A DNA stretch of 46,637 nucleotides from Faecalimonas umbilicata (GCF_004346095.1 NZ_SLZV01000025.1:1-46637), one strand, 5' to 3'. Counted from the first letter of the stretch, positions 1 to 12,383 are shown. The notes: generated by a model from the sequence alone, not told the origin. Numbers and translations: made by a program.

Positions 1-118
1 TTTAGGTTGACATTTCTGTCTGTTCTGAAATTTTCTCATTTGTTCGAAATTTTCAGGGTTGTGTTGTCTATTGTTTAATTATCAATGTTCTGTTTCGCTT
101 TTCGTAATCAGCTGTTTT

Positions 119-147
119 ATTTTATCACAGCGTTTCTTACTTGTCAA
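119..147 (-). promoter_or_regulatory. Strong sigma-A promoter firing leftward (P2 of a tandem pair)
   Basis: On the minus strand a perfect -35 TTGACA (complement of 142-147) and a -10 TAAAAT (complement of 119-124) are separated by exactly 17 bp. The transcript would start near 112 and run left out of the window. Together with the upstream copy this is the tandem arrangement typical of rRNA operons. That an rRNA operon follows is inference, since no rRNA sequence is in view. Confidence 0.7.
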
Positions 148-195
148 GCACTTTTTTATTTTTATTTTGCCATCGCTTATCGCGACAACTTCTTA

Positions 196-224
196 ACTAT
201 ATCACACTCTCAAGTGTTTGTCAA
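196..224 (-). promoter_or_regulatory. Strong sigma-A promoter firing leftward (P1 of a tandem pair)
   Basis: On the minus strand -35 TTGACA (complement of 219-224) and -10 TATAGT (complement of 196-201) have 17-bp spacing. It sits just downstream of the tRNA-Ser gene and 77 bp upstream of the second near-consensus promoter. No open reading frame follows in the remaining leader (1-112), which fits a stable-RNA leader. Confidence 0.7.
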
Positions 225-276
225 CAATCTTTTTAAAGTTTTTTAAACTTTTTATTTTGTTCTTTTCTTTAAAAAG

Positions 277-364
277 CGGAGAAAGAGGGATTTGAACCCT
301 CGCGCCGGTTGCCCGACCTACACCCTTAGCAGGGGCGCCTCTTCGGCCTCTTGAGTATTTCTCC
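277..364 (-). tRNA. tRNA-Ser (anticodon GCU)
   Basis: The minus strand folds as a class II tRNA. The 7-bp acceptor stem is GGAGAAA (complement of 358-364) with TTTCTCC (complement of 278-284), the discriminator is G, and the T-loop is GTTCAAATC. The anticodon loop CTGCTAA gives GCU, and a long variable arm is present, as expected for serine tRNAs. CCA is not encoded. A consensus promoter lies immediately upstream. Confidence 0.95.
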
Positions 365-406
365 GAATTTGTTTTCGATATAGGCGCTGTATCAAGCGCA
401 TAATTG

Positions 407-435
407 ATTATACTAAAGCTTTTTTCAAATGTCAA
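407..435 (-). promoter_or_regulatory. Promoter of tRNA-Ser
   Basis: On the minus strand -35 TTGACA (complement of 430-435) and -10 TATAAT (complement of 407-412) are separated by 17 bp, a full-consensus sigma-A promoter about 40 bp upstream of the tRNA 5' end. Confidence 0.8.
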
Positions 436-524
436 TAACTTTTTTTACTTTTTTGTAATTTATCTTTTACTAGAATTTTCTCTCATTTTTCTTTGTCTGT
501 AATTTATTTCTATATAGATATAAC

Positions 525-568
525 AAAAGAAGAATCCTTCTGTGTAAACTCTGGATTCTTCTTTTTTT
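525..568 (-). terminator. Terminator after the fum-plsC genes
   Basis: A 13-bp inverted repeat (525-537 with 553-565) is flanked by T-runs in both directions, so it can act on both strands. On the minus strand it lies just after the plsC stop codon. The rest of 365-587 holds only the tRNA-Ser promoter and AT-rich sequence. Confidence 0.75.
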
Positions 569-587
569 CTCGCAAGACTCTGATGAT

Positions 588-1310
588 CTACTTCTGTTCG
601 GAAGTATTTTTCTCTATTACTTCTTCAATCCGCCTCTTTACTTCTGCTGCAATTTCATTTGTCTTCATATCCTTGTATTCTTCATACAACATCGGTTTTA
701 AAAAGTGAACTTGTACTGTAACTGGTTCAATGCTGTTTGTATCAAATGGTTTAAAGGAATCAATCAACGCCACCGGGATAATCGGACATTTTGCTTTTGT
801 CGCTGCTTTAAAGCTTCCGCCCTTAAATTCTTGAACATGATTTCCATTTTTTGACCTCGTTCCTTCCGGAAAAATCAAATAGTTCCTTCCATTTTCTACT
901 TCTTTGCTCACTGCAGTAATCACTTTCATTGCCTGTCTGACATCACTCCGGTCCATTGTATATGCTTTCATGCATTTGAAAACCTGTTTCAAAAACTGTA
1001 CATTTTCTACCTCTTTTTTTGCTACAACTGAAAATGGATGTGAACATGCCTCTACAATTGCAAGTACATCATACATTCCCTGATGATTTGGAAAGAACAT
1101 AAACCCATCTTTCTCCGGTATATTCTCTTTTCCATGTACATCGATCGTCACTCTTCCGCCTTTATTGGCACGAAGTACGATGAAGGTGAGCATTTTGTAA
1201 ATTTGCTGCTCTGTATATTTTTCTACATGTCCCGCATAATAGCATAATTTACACCACATAACAGGAACCAGCAAAATATTTTTAAAGACCATTAATAAAA
1301 TACGTTTCAT
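588..1310 (-). CDS. plsC: 1-acyl-sn-glycerol-3-phosphate acyltransferase
   Basis: A 240-residue PlsC/LPLAT-family acyltransferase that would transfer an acyl group to lysophosphatidic acid to make phosphatidic acid at the membrane. Visible motifs are the catalytic NHxxxxD box (NHQGMYD, residues 75-81) and the substrate-binding FPEGTRS (148-154). A hydrophobic N-terminal segment (about 4-20) may anchor it. The start follows a GAGG ribosome site and lies directly after the fumarase beta-subunit stop, so the two are probably co-transcribed. A strong hairpin terminator follows. The family is clear; the exact acyl donor cannot be told. Confidence 0.9.
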   Translation of the reverse strand: MKRILLMVFKNILLVPVMWCKLCYYAGHVEKYTEQQIYKMLTFIVLRANKGGRVTIDVHGKENIPEKDGFMFFPNHQGMYDVLAIVEACSHPFSVVAKKEVENVQFLKQVFKCMKAYTMDRSDVRQAMKVITAVSKEVENGRNYLIFPEGTRSKNGNHVQEFKGGSFKAATKAKCPIIPVALIDSFKPFDTNSIEPVTVQVHFLKPMLYEEYKDMKTNEIAAEVKRRIEEVIEKNTSEQK

Positions 1311-1874
1311 TTAATTTTCCTCTATTCTCTTTCTGTATTTTTCAATTGCTGTCTCATAGAGATTATTTCCATCTTTGTCGATTACGACGATCACAGGAAA
1401 GTTTTCAATTTCCAATCGGCGGATTGCTTCTGCTCCAAGGTCATCATAGGCAACTACTTCTGAGCGTTTAATACATTTAGATAACAGTGCTCCTGCACCT
1501 CCTACTGCCGCAAAATAGACAGACTCGTTTCTTATAATCGCATCAATCACTTCCTGTGTCCGCTTTCCCTTTCCAATCATTGCCCCCAGACCCAGATCTA
1601 ACAGCCGCGGCGCATACTTATCCATTCTGCTTGCAGTTGTTGGTCCTGCTGAACCGATTGGTCTTCCTTCTCTTGCCGGAGATGGTCCCATATAATAAAT
1701 CACCTGCTCTTCCAGTTTCACTGGCAGCTTCTCACCTTGATCAAGGCTTTCATTCATTCTTTTATGCGCAGCATCCCTTGCCGTATAGATTGTTCCCGTC
1801 AAATATACATAATCTCCCGCTTTTAATTGGCAAAGCTGATCTTTTCCTGCTGGTACCGTCATATGTTTTTCCAT
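1311..1874 (-). CDS. fumB: Fumarate hydratase class I, beta (C-terminal) subunit
   Basis: A 187-residue protein matching the C-terminal half of class I iron-sulfur fumarases, here a separate subunit that pairs with the upstream alpha subunit to interconvert fumarate and malate. The signature GPTTASRMD is at residues 77-85. I chose the ATG at 1874 because GGGAGG sits about 8 bases upstream; a longer frame reaching 1937 would overlap the alpha subunit. Related heterodimers include L(+)-tartrate dehydratase, so substrate is inferred from general similarity. The gene name is ambiguous, because fumB is used for different proteins in E. coli. Confidence 0.88.
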   Translation of the reverse strand: MEKHMTVPAGKDQLCQLKAGDYVYLTGTIYTARDAAHKRMNESLDQGEKLPVKLEEQVIYYMGPSPAREGRPIGSAGPTTASRMDKYAPRLLDLGLGAMIGKGKRTQEVIDAIIRNESVYFAAVGGAGALLSKCIKRSEVVAYDDLGAEAIRRLEIENFPVIVVIDKDGNNLYETAIEKYRKRIEEN

Positions 1875-1900
1875 CTGCACTGCCTCCCTTTCTCTCCTTG

Positions 1901-2746
1901 CTATAACACTCTCACAATATGTCTGTTCACATGGCAACAGATATTCACCGCCACTGGAAGCCCTGCAATGTGAGTCGGATATGTGTTGACATTAACTGCA
2001 AGAGCGGTCATCACGCCTCCCAATCCTCCCGGTCCAATGCCAAGCTGGTTGATCTTCTGCAGCATTTCTTCTTCTAATTCTTGCACATATGAGATTTCCG
2101 AATGGACGCCAACCTCCCTTGTCAATGCTTCCTTTGCCATCAGCGCACATTTTTCAAAAGTACCTCCGATTCCAACACCGACTACCATTGGTGGGCACGC
2201 ATTTGGTCCTGCCTCTGCCACTGTATTGAGAATCGCTTGCTTTACCCCTTCCAATCCATCTGCCGGCTTCAACATCATAACTTTACTCATGTTTTCACTT
2301 CCGAATCCCTTCGGCGCCACTTTGATCTTCACTTGATCACCAGAAACAATTTTATAATGAATAACTGCCGGGGTGTTATCCTTTGTATTTTCTCTCAGAA
2401 TCGGATCCTTTACCACAGATTTTCTCAAATATCCTTCCACATACCCCTGACGTACCCCCTCATTGACAGCCTCTTCCAGATTTCCCCCGGTCAGACGTAC
2501 CTCTTGTCCAATCTCTAAAAATACAACTGCCATTCCGGTATCCTGGCAGATTGGAATCATATCTGTTGCTGCAATCTCCAGATTTTCCTGAAGCTGTTCT
2601 AAAATCTGTCTGCCAAGTGGAGACTCTTCTGTTCTCACTGCCGTCTGCAATGCATTTTTCATATCATCTGAAAGATAATAATTAGCTTCAATACACATTT
2701 CTTTTACATTTTTTGTAATCTCACTGACATCTATTGTTCGAATCAT
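1901..2746 (-). CDS. fumA: Fumarate hydratase class I, alpha (N-terminal) subunit
   Basis: A 281-residue catalytic subunit of a two-subunit class I fumarase. Cysteines in ICQDTG (C67), NACPP (C184) and NICCHVNRH (C270/271) are where this family binds its oxygen-sensitive 4Fe-4S cluster. The glycine-rich VVGVGIGGTFEKC segment (188-200) is also conserved. An AGGAGG ribosome site precedes the ATG. The gene heads an apparent alpha-beta-plsC transcription unit. Tartrate dehydratase is the alternative function, but fumarase is the more common assignment in clostridia. Confidence 0.9.
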   Translation of the reverse strand: MIRTIDVSEITKNVKEMCIEANYYLSDDMKNALQTAVRTEESPLGRQILEQLQENLEIAATDMIPICQDTGMAVVFLEIGQEVRLTGGNLEEAVNEGVRQGYVEGYLRKSVVKDPILRENTKDNTPAVIHYKIVSGDQVKIKVAPKGFGSENMSKVMMLKPADGLEGVKQAILNTVAEAGPNACPPMVVGVGIGGTFEKCALMAKEALTREVGVHSEISYVQELEEEMLQKINQLGIGPGGLGGVMTALAVNVNTYPTHIAGLPVAVNICCHVNRHIVRVL

Positions 2747-2818
2747 AGGGACCTCCTCATTGATCTGAATCTTCTGAAATTTTTCATCTATCTAAGATTA
2801 TAGTATACATCACAAAGA

Positions 2819-2852
2819 AAAGGAATACCTGTATCCAGATATTCCTTCTCTT
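2819..2852 (-). terminator. Terminator after the SOD-like gene
   Basis: An inverted repeat with arms AAGGAATA and TATTCCTT is followed by T-rich sequence on both strands. It lies between the SOD-like gene and the fumarase genes and separates the two transcription units. Confidence 0.6.
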
Positions 2853-2880
2853 TTTCCCAATATTCTCTTTCTAGAATCGA

Positions 2881-3348
2881 CTATTCCGATACAATCTCTC
2901 CGCATGCGATCTTACTTCCGGAATTTCCTGATGACTGTGTCCGGAAATCATCTGCCATCCCATGGATGACAACTGTTCTTCCGATCACTTCTTCCGGGTA
3001 AAACCGGTCTGTGTAAAAGGCGCTCCATGCAAGCCCCTCATTTGCAAGCAATGGAGGAAAATCCCCCGCATGCCCTGGATGTACTGTATTTTCCGGATTA
3101 TAATGTCCCTTTGTCTGAGCAAATGGATCCTCTTCATCTCCTGTACATAATGCTCCTTCATGAATATGGAATCCGTAGAAATTTGCGTTTGGAGCATTTT
3201 CTGCATTTGGAAGACCTTCCACTTCTGCCACAACCAGTGTTCCCCCGTACATTTCAAAGAAATAAATATTTCCCTTGATCTTAGAATGTCCGGCATCTCC
3301 TCGTATCTGTGCATATGCATCTGCTGTCTCATTCATAAACTGAACCAT
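2881..3348 (-). CDS. Copper/zinc superoxide dismutase-family protein, no signal peptide
   Basis: A 155-residue SodC-fold protein. Candidate copper ligands are H61, H63 and H129, with bridging H82. Zinc-loop ligands H90, H93 and D96 are present in a shortened loop. C68 and C149 match the conserved disulfide pair. The residue matching the active-site arginine of eukaryotic enzymes (GNxGSR) is lysine, K146. There is no signal peptide or lipobox, so the protein should be cytoplasmic, which is unusual for bacterial SodC. The start follows AGGAGG. It is monocistronic, with a terminator behind it. Superoxide dismutation is the family activity, but activity here is not proven. Confidence 0.82.
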   Translation of the reverse strand: MVQFMNETADAYAQIRGDAGHSKIKGNIYFFEMYGGTLVVAEVEGLPNAENAPNANFYGFHIHEGALCTGDEEDPFAQTKGHYNPENTVHPGHAGDFPPLLANEGLAWSAFYTDRFYPEEVIGRTVVIHGMADDFRTQSSGNSGSKIACGEIVSE

Positions 3349-3446
3349 AGCTTGTTACCTCCTGCATGCTTCCTTGTTCTGCCTTGTTTCAGCATATGCA
3401 GATGCACTCTATTTGTGACATAGGGTATCTGATTCCATCATTTTTT

Positions 3447-5966
3447 CTAATTTGTTTCTAATTCAAGACTTTCTTCTGAACCTGCTTCTTCTACTTCAGC
3501 CTTTTCTTCTGCATTTTCTTCTGCGACAGTTTCTCTCACTTTTGCAATGCTGGCAACTTTTGTATTGGAGTCAAGGTTGATCAGTTTCACTCCCGATGCG
3601 ACACGACCAAGAATAGAAATTCCTGCACATTCCATTCGAATTACAATTCCCTCTGTATTGATGATCATAATTTCATTGTCTTCGTTTACTGCTTTAACTC
3701 CGATCACATTTCCGGTTTTCTCCGTGATCTTATAGCACTTCACACCTTTTCCGCCACGATTCTGACAGGTGAACTCTTCAATTGCAGTACGTTTTCCCAT
3801 TCCCTTTTCAGAAGCGATCAGAAGGTAATCTCCCTGGGTATGTAACTGCATTCCGATCACTTCATCGCGATCGCTCAGGTTCATTCCTCGTACACCCATA
3901 GAAGTTCTTCCCGTTGATCTTACATCCTGCTCTTTGAAACGGATACACTGACCGTATTTTGTTACCATGATGATATCTTTTTCATTGTCTGTGATCTTTA
4001 CTTCAATCAGCTCATCATCTTCACGAAGTGTGATCGCAGCAAGCCCTGTCTTTCTGACATTTGCATAATCTGTAATTGGCGTCTTCTTCACAAGACCTTT
4101 TTTCGTCGCCATAAACAGATATTTCCCGTCTTCATATTCACGGATCGGAATCATCGCAGTAATCTTTTCATCCGGCATGAGCTGCAATAAATTGATGATC
4201 GCAGTTCCTCTTGCAGTTCTTCCAGCCTCCGGAATCTCATAGCCTTTCATCCGGTATACTCGTCCGGTATTGGTAAAGAACATGATATAGTTATGTGTCG
4301 AGGTCATAAATAATTCCTCTACATAATCTTCTTCAATGGTCTGCATTCCCTTGATTCCTTTACCGCCGCGGTTCTGACTCTTGAAGGTATCTGTTGTCAT
4401 CCGCTTGATATAACCAAGCTTTGTCATTGTGATCACAACATCCTGCTCCGGAATCAGGTCTTCTGTAGAAAGATCTAACTCATCAAAACCAATGGAAGTT
4501 CTTCTGTCATCCCCATATTTTCCACTGATCACAAGAATTTCTTCCTTGATCACACCTAAAAGAAGTTTTCTGTCTGCAAGGATTGCTCTCAATTCTCCAA
4601 TGCGCTCCATGAGCTCCTTATATTCATTTTCAAGCTTTTCCCGTTCCAGACCGGTCAGTGCACGCAGACGCATATCTACAATTGCCTGTGCTTGTACATC
4701 TGTCAGCTGGAATGCTTCGATCAGTCCTTCTTTAGCAGCCTGTGCATTCTTGGAATTACGAATAATTCTGATAACCTCATCAATATTATCAAGGGCGATC
4801 AGCAAGCCTTCCAAAATATGCGCGCGCTCTTCTGCCTTATTGAGTTCATATTTCGTACGTCTTGTCACGACCTCTTCCTGATGTCTGAGATAATAGTTCA
4901 GCATCTCAAGAATGTTCATGACTTTCGGCTCGTTGTTGACCAGTGCCAGCATGATCACACCAAACGTATCCTGCAATTGTGTATGTTTGTACAGCTGATT
5001 CAGAACAACATTTGCATTGACATCCCGGCGCAGCTCGATACAGATACGCATACCTTCTCGGTTAGACTGATCACTTAAATCTGTAATTCCGTCAATCTTC
5101 TTATCGCGTACAAGCTCTGCAATCTTCTCGATCAGACGAGCTTTATTCACCATATATGGTAATTCTGTGACAACGATACGGCTCTTTCCATTTGCCATCG
5201 GCTCTATATCCGTCACTGCACGTACACGGATTTTTCCTCTTCCGGTGCGGTATGCCTCCTCGATTCCTCTCGTTCCAAGGATCATTGCTCCAGTTGGGAA
5301 ATCCGGCCCTTTGACGATTTGCAAAATATCTTCTATGCTCGTCTCGCCGTTTTCTTCTATCTGGTCATCAATAATCTTTACCACTGCTGCAATGACTTCT
5401 CTTAGATTATGCGGTGGAATATTCGTCGCCATTCCAACCGCAATTCCTGACGTACCATTGACCAGCAGATTTGGAAATCTGGCCGGAAGTACCGCCGGCT
5501 CCTTTTCCGTCTCATCAAAGTTTGGTGTGAAATCTACTGTGTCTTTATTGATATCAGCTGTCAGCTCCATAGAAATTCTGCTTAATCTGGCCTCTGTATA
5601 ACGCATGGCAGCAGCGCCATCTCCATCGACTGAACCGAAGTTTCCATGACCATCCACAAGCGGATATCTTGTAGACCACTCCTGCGCCATATTGACAAGC
5701 GCTCCATAAATCGAACTATCTCCATGCGGGTGATATTTACCCATCGTATCTCCGACGATACGGGCACACTTACGATGCGGCTTATCCGGTCCATTGTTCA
5801 GTTCAATCATGGAATAGAGGATTCTTCTCTGTACCGGTTTCAGACCATCTCTGACATCCGGAAGTGCACGGGAGGCAATAACGCTCATTGCATAATCAAT
5901 ATAAGAGTCTTCCATCGTCTTTTTCAGGTCAACCTCATGAACTTTATCAAAAATATTATCTTCCAT
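3447..5966 (-). CDS. gyrA: DNA gyrase subunit A
   Basis: An 839-residue type IIA topoisomerase A subunit that breaks and rejoins DNA to introduce negative supercoils. The catalytic tyrosine is Y123 in AAMRYTEAR. The quinolone-determining region [11 protein letters not shown] (79-89) keeps the serine equivalent to E. coli Ser83 (S84) but has Gly88 where E. coli has Asp87. The C-terminal half carries the repeated blades of the DNA-wrapping pinwheel, including a GyrA-box-like QNRGGKG, and ends in an acidic tail. The ATG follows AAGGAGA, 48 bp after gyrB. Length is typical. Confidence 0.98.
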   Translation of the reverse strand: MEDNIFDKVHEVDLKKTMEDSYIDYAMSVIASRALPDVRDGLKPVQRRILYSMIELNNGPDKPHRKCARIVGDTMGKYHPHGDSSIYGALVNMAQEWSTRYPLVDGHGNFGSVDGDGAAAMRYTEARLSRISMELTADINKDTVDFTPNFDETEKEPAVLPARFPNLLVNGTSGIAVGMATNIPPHNLREVIAAVVKIIDDQIEENGETSIEDILQIVKGPDFPTGAMILGTRGIEEAYRTGRGKIRVRAVTDIEPMANGKSRIVVTELPYMVNKARLIEKIAELVRDKKIDGITDLSDQSNREGMRICIELRRDVNANVVLNQLYKHTQLQDTFGVIMLALVNNEPKVMNILEMLNYYLRHQEEVVTRRTKYELNKAEERAHILEGLLIALDNIDEVIRIIRNSKNAQAAKEGLIEAFQLTDVQAQAIVDMRLRALTGLEREKLENEYKELMERIGELRAILADRKLLLGVIKEEILVISGKYGDDRRTSIGFDELDLSTEDLIPEQDVVITMTKLGYIKRMTTDTFKSQNRGGKGIKGMQTIEEDYVEELFMTSTHNYIMFFTNTGRVYRMKGYEIPEAGRTARGTAIINLLQLMPDEKITAMIPIREYEDGKYLFMATKKGLVKKTPITDYANVRKTGLAAITLREDDELIEVKITDNEKDIIMVTKYGQCIRFKEQDVRSTGRTSMGVRGMNLSDRDEVIGMQLHTQGDYLLIASEKGMGKRTAIEEFTCQNRGGKGVKCYKITEKTGNVIGVKAVNEDNEIMIINTEGIVIRMECAGISILGRVASGVKLINLDSNTKVASIAKVRETVAEENAEEKAEVEEAGSEESLELETN

Positions 5967-6014
5967 TGTCTTCTCCTTACTTGAAATACATTTTCATCAA
6001 CGCTGTAAAAACCT

Positions 6015-9027
<3,013 letters not shown>

Positions 9028-9047
9028 ACCGGCACCAACTGTCCTTA

Positions 9048-9257
9048 TTATTTCTCAATTCGGATCTCCTGTCCATCAAAAGAGACAACATCTCCAGCAT
9101 AAAGTTTCTTTCCACGCTGCACTTCTATTTCCCCATTGACAGATACCAATCCATCCTGAATAACAAATTTCGCATCAACACCAGATTCTACAAGCCCTGC
9201 CGCTTTTAATGCCTGTCCTAATTTAATGTACTCATCTCTTAATTTAATAATTTCCAT
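9048..9257 (-). CDS. yaaA: S4-domain RNA-binding protein, YaaA/YlmH-like
   Basis: A 69-residue protein consisting almost entirely of one S4 RNA-binding fold (KLGQALKAAGLVESG...FVIQDGLVSVNG). It is always found between dnaN and recF in Firmicutes. In B. subtilis the equivalent gene is linked to ribosome assembly; that role is carried over here by family and position only. I chose the ATG at 9257 because GAGGA lies upstream at a suitable distance; a GTG six codons earlier is possible. Confidence 0.88.
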   Translation of the reverse strand: MEIIKLRDEYIKLGQALKAAGLVESGVDAKFVIQDGLVSVNGEIEVQRGKKLYAGDVVSFDGQEIRIEK

Positions 9258-9331
9258 TTCTTCGTCCTCTCGCACATTGAAAATACGTTTCGTAGTTTTT
9301 CTGCATAAATATGCATTATTTTATTGCATGT

Positions 9332-10441
9332 TTATGCAGCCGCATTGAAGTTTACCGGGAGGATCAGATAGATATAACTTTGTTCTTCATCTTTGATAAA
9401 GCAAGGTGCTTTTGCATTCATGAAGTACAGGCTGACCTCCTCATCATCGATCACGCGCAGCGCATCGATCAAAAACTTCGGATTAAATCCGATCAGCAGA
9501 TCCTTTCCGTCCTTGGTAATCATGATCTCTTCATTCATAGAACCAATCTGTGACTGGATCTTCAGCTGCATAGACTCATCGGTAATATTAATAATGATCG
9601 GCTTCTTATCTCCTTCTTTCACAAGAAGTGTTGCACGATCAATACAGCTTAACAGTTCTTTTTTATTGATTCGCACTTTTGTCTCATAATCGTTTGAGAG
9701 CATCTGGTCGATACGGAAATATTCTCCTTCGATTAATCTTGACACAACAACGGTGTTGCTGAACTCAAACACGATATGATTATTTGTAAAATAAATAGTA
9801 ACTTCACTTTCTGTCTCACCAGAAAGGATTTTACTGATTTCCTGAAGTGTCTTTCCTGGAACGACAACTTTTCTAGGCTCATAAGATTCTTTTAATTCGA
9901 TTTTTCTAATGGAAATACGGTGTCCGTCCAGGGAAACCACTTTCAGAATATTCTGATCTACTTCAAACAATTCACCGGACATCAGTTTGTTGCTATCCAT
10001 ATCAGAGATTGAAAAAATTGTCTGACGAATCACTTCTTTGAGCGTAAATTCAGAAAGTGTGATGCAATCCTTTTTTTCGATATAAGGTAAATAAGAAAAA
10101 TCTTCTCCTGATTTTCCGGAAATATTAAATTTCGCTTTTTCGCAGGTGATCAATGTCTGTAAATTACTATTTGTTTCAATGATTACTTCATTATCAGGAA
10201 GTTTTCTTACGATTTCTGAAAAAATCTTGGCATCCAATGCAATGATTCCTTTTTGAAGAATGGTTCCTTCAATCGTAGTTTCAATTCCAAGTTCCATATC
10301 ATTCGCTGTCAATTTGATTGTATCTGTTGTTGCATCAATTAAGATACATTCTAAGATTGGCATGGTTGTTTTAGAAGGAACTGCTTTGGAGACAATACTG
10401 ACACCTTTGACTAAATTTGATTTTGTGCAAATGATTTTCAT
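9332..10441 (-). CDS. dnaN: DNA polymerase III sliding clamp (beta subunit)
   Basis: A 369-residue processivity clamp with the three repeated beta-clamp domains. It dimerises around DNA and tethers the replicative polymerase, MutS and other partners. The N-terminal MKIICTKSNL and the C-terminal LPVNF (close to the usual P-M-R/N ending) match the family. The start is preceded by AAAGGAG. It lies 278 bp downstream of dnaA, across the dnaA-dnaN half of oriC. Confidence 0.97.
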   Translation of the reverse strand: MKIICTKSNLVKGVSIVSKAVPSKTTMPILECILIDATTDTIKLTANDMELGIETTIEGTILQKGIIALDAKIFSEIVRKLPDNEVIIETNSNLQTLITCEKAKFNISGKSGEDFSYLPYIEKKDCITLSEFTLKEVIRQTIFSISDMDSNKLMSGELFEVDQNILKVVSLDGHRISIRKIELKESYEPRKVVVPGKTLQEISKILSGETESEVTIYFTNNHIVFEFSNTVVVSRLIEGEYFRIDQMLSNDYETKVRINKKELLSCIDRATLLVKEGDKKPIIINITDESMQLKIQSQIGSMNEEIMITKDGKDLLIGFNPKFLIDALRVIDDEEVSLYFMNAKAPCFIKDEEQSYIYLILPVNFNAAA

Positions 10442-10499
10442 GTGTATAACTCCTTTCGGTATTTGCTTTGAGTAAATATATGAAAGTTATCCGCCGTAA

Positions 10500-10715
10500 C
10501 CGCCGTAGGGGCTGTGGATATGTGGATAACCCTAAAAATCCCTATGGTTGAGCGATTTTTACGCTCGAAAAGTATGTGGAAAAACAAAGGATAATACGTT
10601 CACAAAATTGGGATAACTTAAGCGAGTTTTCCACAGAAAAAATTATCCACAATGAACGAACAATCTATCCACAGTTTTTCCACATATCAATCCACAATAG
10701 CCGTTAAAAAAATAA
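10500..10715. other. oriC part 1: DnaA boxes between dnaN and dnaA
   Basis: Perfect DnaA boxes TTATCCACA occur at 10521-10529 (minus) and 10643-10651 (plus). Near matches are at 10512-10520 and 10665-10673, and several TTTTCCACA variants lie around 10573-10680. The flank next to the dnaA stop (10694-10735) is very A/T-rich and is a candidate unwinding element. The position matches the downstream half of the bipartite Firmicutes origin. Assignment of the melting site is inference. Confidence 0.8.
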
Positions 10716-10719
10716 CAAT

Positions 10720-12090
10720 CTAAACTGGATTTAATTTTTTCTTAATAATATCAATGGTGTTGCTGAAGGTGTCACTGGCCTTGATATCAGCAGTAACCTT
10801 GTCAACTCCATGGCTGATCGTAGAATGATCACGACCACCAAGTGTCAGACCGATTGCTTTGAGTGGAGTATCGGTCATAGTACGGCATAAATACATAACT
10901 ATTTGACGCGGAATTGCGATTTCAGCGTTTCGTTTGCCGCTTTTTAAGTCAGCGATCGAAATATTAAAGTGTTCTGAGACAACATCCAGGATTAATTCCG
11001 GGGTGACTTGTCTGTTTTCATTTGGTGAAACGATATCTTTCAGCGCTTCCGCAGCCAAATTGATATCAATCGGTGCATTTTTTAACTTATATAATGCGAT
11101 CAATTTGTTTAAAGAGCCTTCAAGCTCACGGATATTTGACTTTACATTAGAAGCAATGTACTGCATAACAGCATCCGGAATATTGTATTTGTCCAGTCCG
11201 TCCAATTCTTCCTTTTTCCTGAGAATTGCCATTCGTGTTTCATAATCAGGTGAGGAAATATCTGCGACCAAGCCGCATTCAAAGCGGGAGCGGAGACGAG
11301 CTTCCAGTGTTTCAATGTCTTTTGGAGGCTTATCGCTGGAGATGATGATCTGCTTGCCGGATATGTGAAGATGATTAAATGTGTGGAAGAATTCTTCCTG
11401 TGTACTTTCTTTTCCGATAATAAATTGGATATCATCTATTAAAAGGACGTCAATCGATCTGTATTTTTCGCGAAAAGCAGTCATTGCGGATTCATTGCCA
11501 GTTTTTCCGTTTTTAATTGCTTCGATCAGTTCATTTGTAAACGTTTCACTTGTTACATATAATACTTTTTTCTCTGGCTCATTTTCTAAAATAAAGTGAG
11601 CGATGGAGTGCATAAGATGGGTTTTTCCAAGTCCGACACCTCCATATAAAAAGAGGGGATTATAGACTTCACCCGGTGATTCTGCAACTGCAAGTGATGC
11701 AGCATGTGCAAAATTGTTGTTTCCACCAACGACAAAAGTATCAAATGTATACTTGGGATTCAGGTTTGCAGCCTGAGATACAGTTACTTTTGATTTCGGT
11801 GTGGCGGTTTTATCCTCAAAATCTTTCGGATCGAATTCATTTTCGGCGATAAACTTTACTTCATATTCTTTTCCGACAACTTCGGCAATACATACCTGAA
11901 ACGGCAGCAGGTATTTGTTTTTAATATAGTCAATACTTGCTTTTAAATTCACAAGAATGTACACAGTATTACTTGTTACTTTATATACTCTCAGTGGAAG
12001 AATCCACGTTTTGAAAGAAACGTCCGTAAGACTGTGTTCAATTTTTAATTTTTGTATAATTTCTTCCCAATTTTCCTCAACAATATTCAT
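10720..12090 (-). CDS. dnaA: Chromosomal replication initiator protein DnaA
   Basis: A 456-residue AAA+ initiator. Domain I is at about 1-80, a short variable linker at 81-110, and the AAA+ core has Walker A GGVGLGKT (150-157) and Walker B VLLIDD (215-220). The C-terminal helix-turn-helix carries the signature LGGRDHSTISHG that reads DnaA boxes. It is flanked on both sides by clusters of its own binding sites. The ATG follows TAGGAG. Regulation is probably autogenous, because boxes lie in its promoter region. Confidence 0.98.
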   Translation of the reverse strand: MNIVEENWEEIIQKLKIEHSLTDVSFKTWILPLRVYKVTSNTVYILVNLKASIDYIKNKYLLPFQVCIAEVVGKEYEVKFIAENEFDPKDFEDKTATPKSKVTVSQAANLNPKYTFDTFVVGGNNNFAHAASLAVAESPGEVYNPLFLYGGVGLGKTHLMHSIAHFILENEPEKKVLYVTSETFTNELIEAIKNGKTGNESAMTAFREKYRSIDVLLIDDIQFIIGKESTQEEFFHTFNHLHISGKQIIISSDKPPKDIETLEARLRSRFECGLVADISSPDYETRMAILRKKEELDGLDKYNIPDAVMQYIASNVKSNIRELEGSLNKLIALYKLKNAPIDINLAAEALKDIVSPNENRQVTPELILDVVSEHFNISIADLKSGKRNAEIAIPRQIVMYLCRTMTDTPLKAIGLTLGGRDHSTISHGVDKVTADIKASDTFSNTIDIIKKKLNPV

Positions 12091-12146
12091 TCTTCTAACT
12101 CCTAAGTATCATAGTAAAAGAAATTTGTAGACAATCTCTCCACTAT

Positions 12147-12175
12147 ATTTTACATCAAAACCCATATTTAAGCAA
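12147..12175 (-). promoter_or_regulatory. Candidate dnaA promoter
   Basis: On the minus strand a -10 TAAAAT (complement of 12147-12152) lies 17 bp from a partial -35 TTGCTT (complement of 12170-12175). A DnaA box at 12186-12194 abuts the -35, consistent with self-repression. The match to consensus is moderate. Confidence 0.45.
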
Positions 12176-12179
12176 TGGA

Positions 12180-12350
12180 AATAAGTGTGGATAACTTTAT
12201 AGACAGTGGAAAATCCCCCAAAATAAGGATTTTATGGGTGGATAAATCGTCTATAAACACTGAATCCACAGGTTATCCTTATAGTTATCCACAAGTTATC
12301 CACAACTTGTGGATAACATTTGGGTCAAACACTATATTGTGGGATATCCA
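12180..12350. other. oriC part 2: DnaA-box cluster upstream of dnaA
   Basis: There are four perfect 9-mer boxes: 12186-12194 (minus), 12285-12293 (plus), 12296-12304 (plus) and 12308-12316 (minus). The last two form an almost continuous palindrome centred at 12306. Imperfect boxes occur near 12264 and 12343. The cluster marks the point where gene direction flips, minus to the left and plus to the right, so replication forks start here. Confidence 0.9.
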
Positions 12351-12383
12351 CATGATTTTTTCGGGAAAAAATACTAGATGATG

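Noticed and set aside
202-435. 77-codon frame over tRNA-Ser
   Set aside because: It reads across the tRNA gene and its promoter; no ribosome site.
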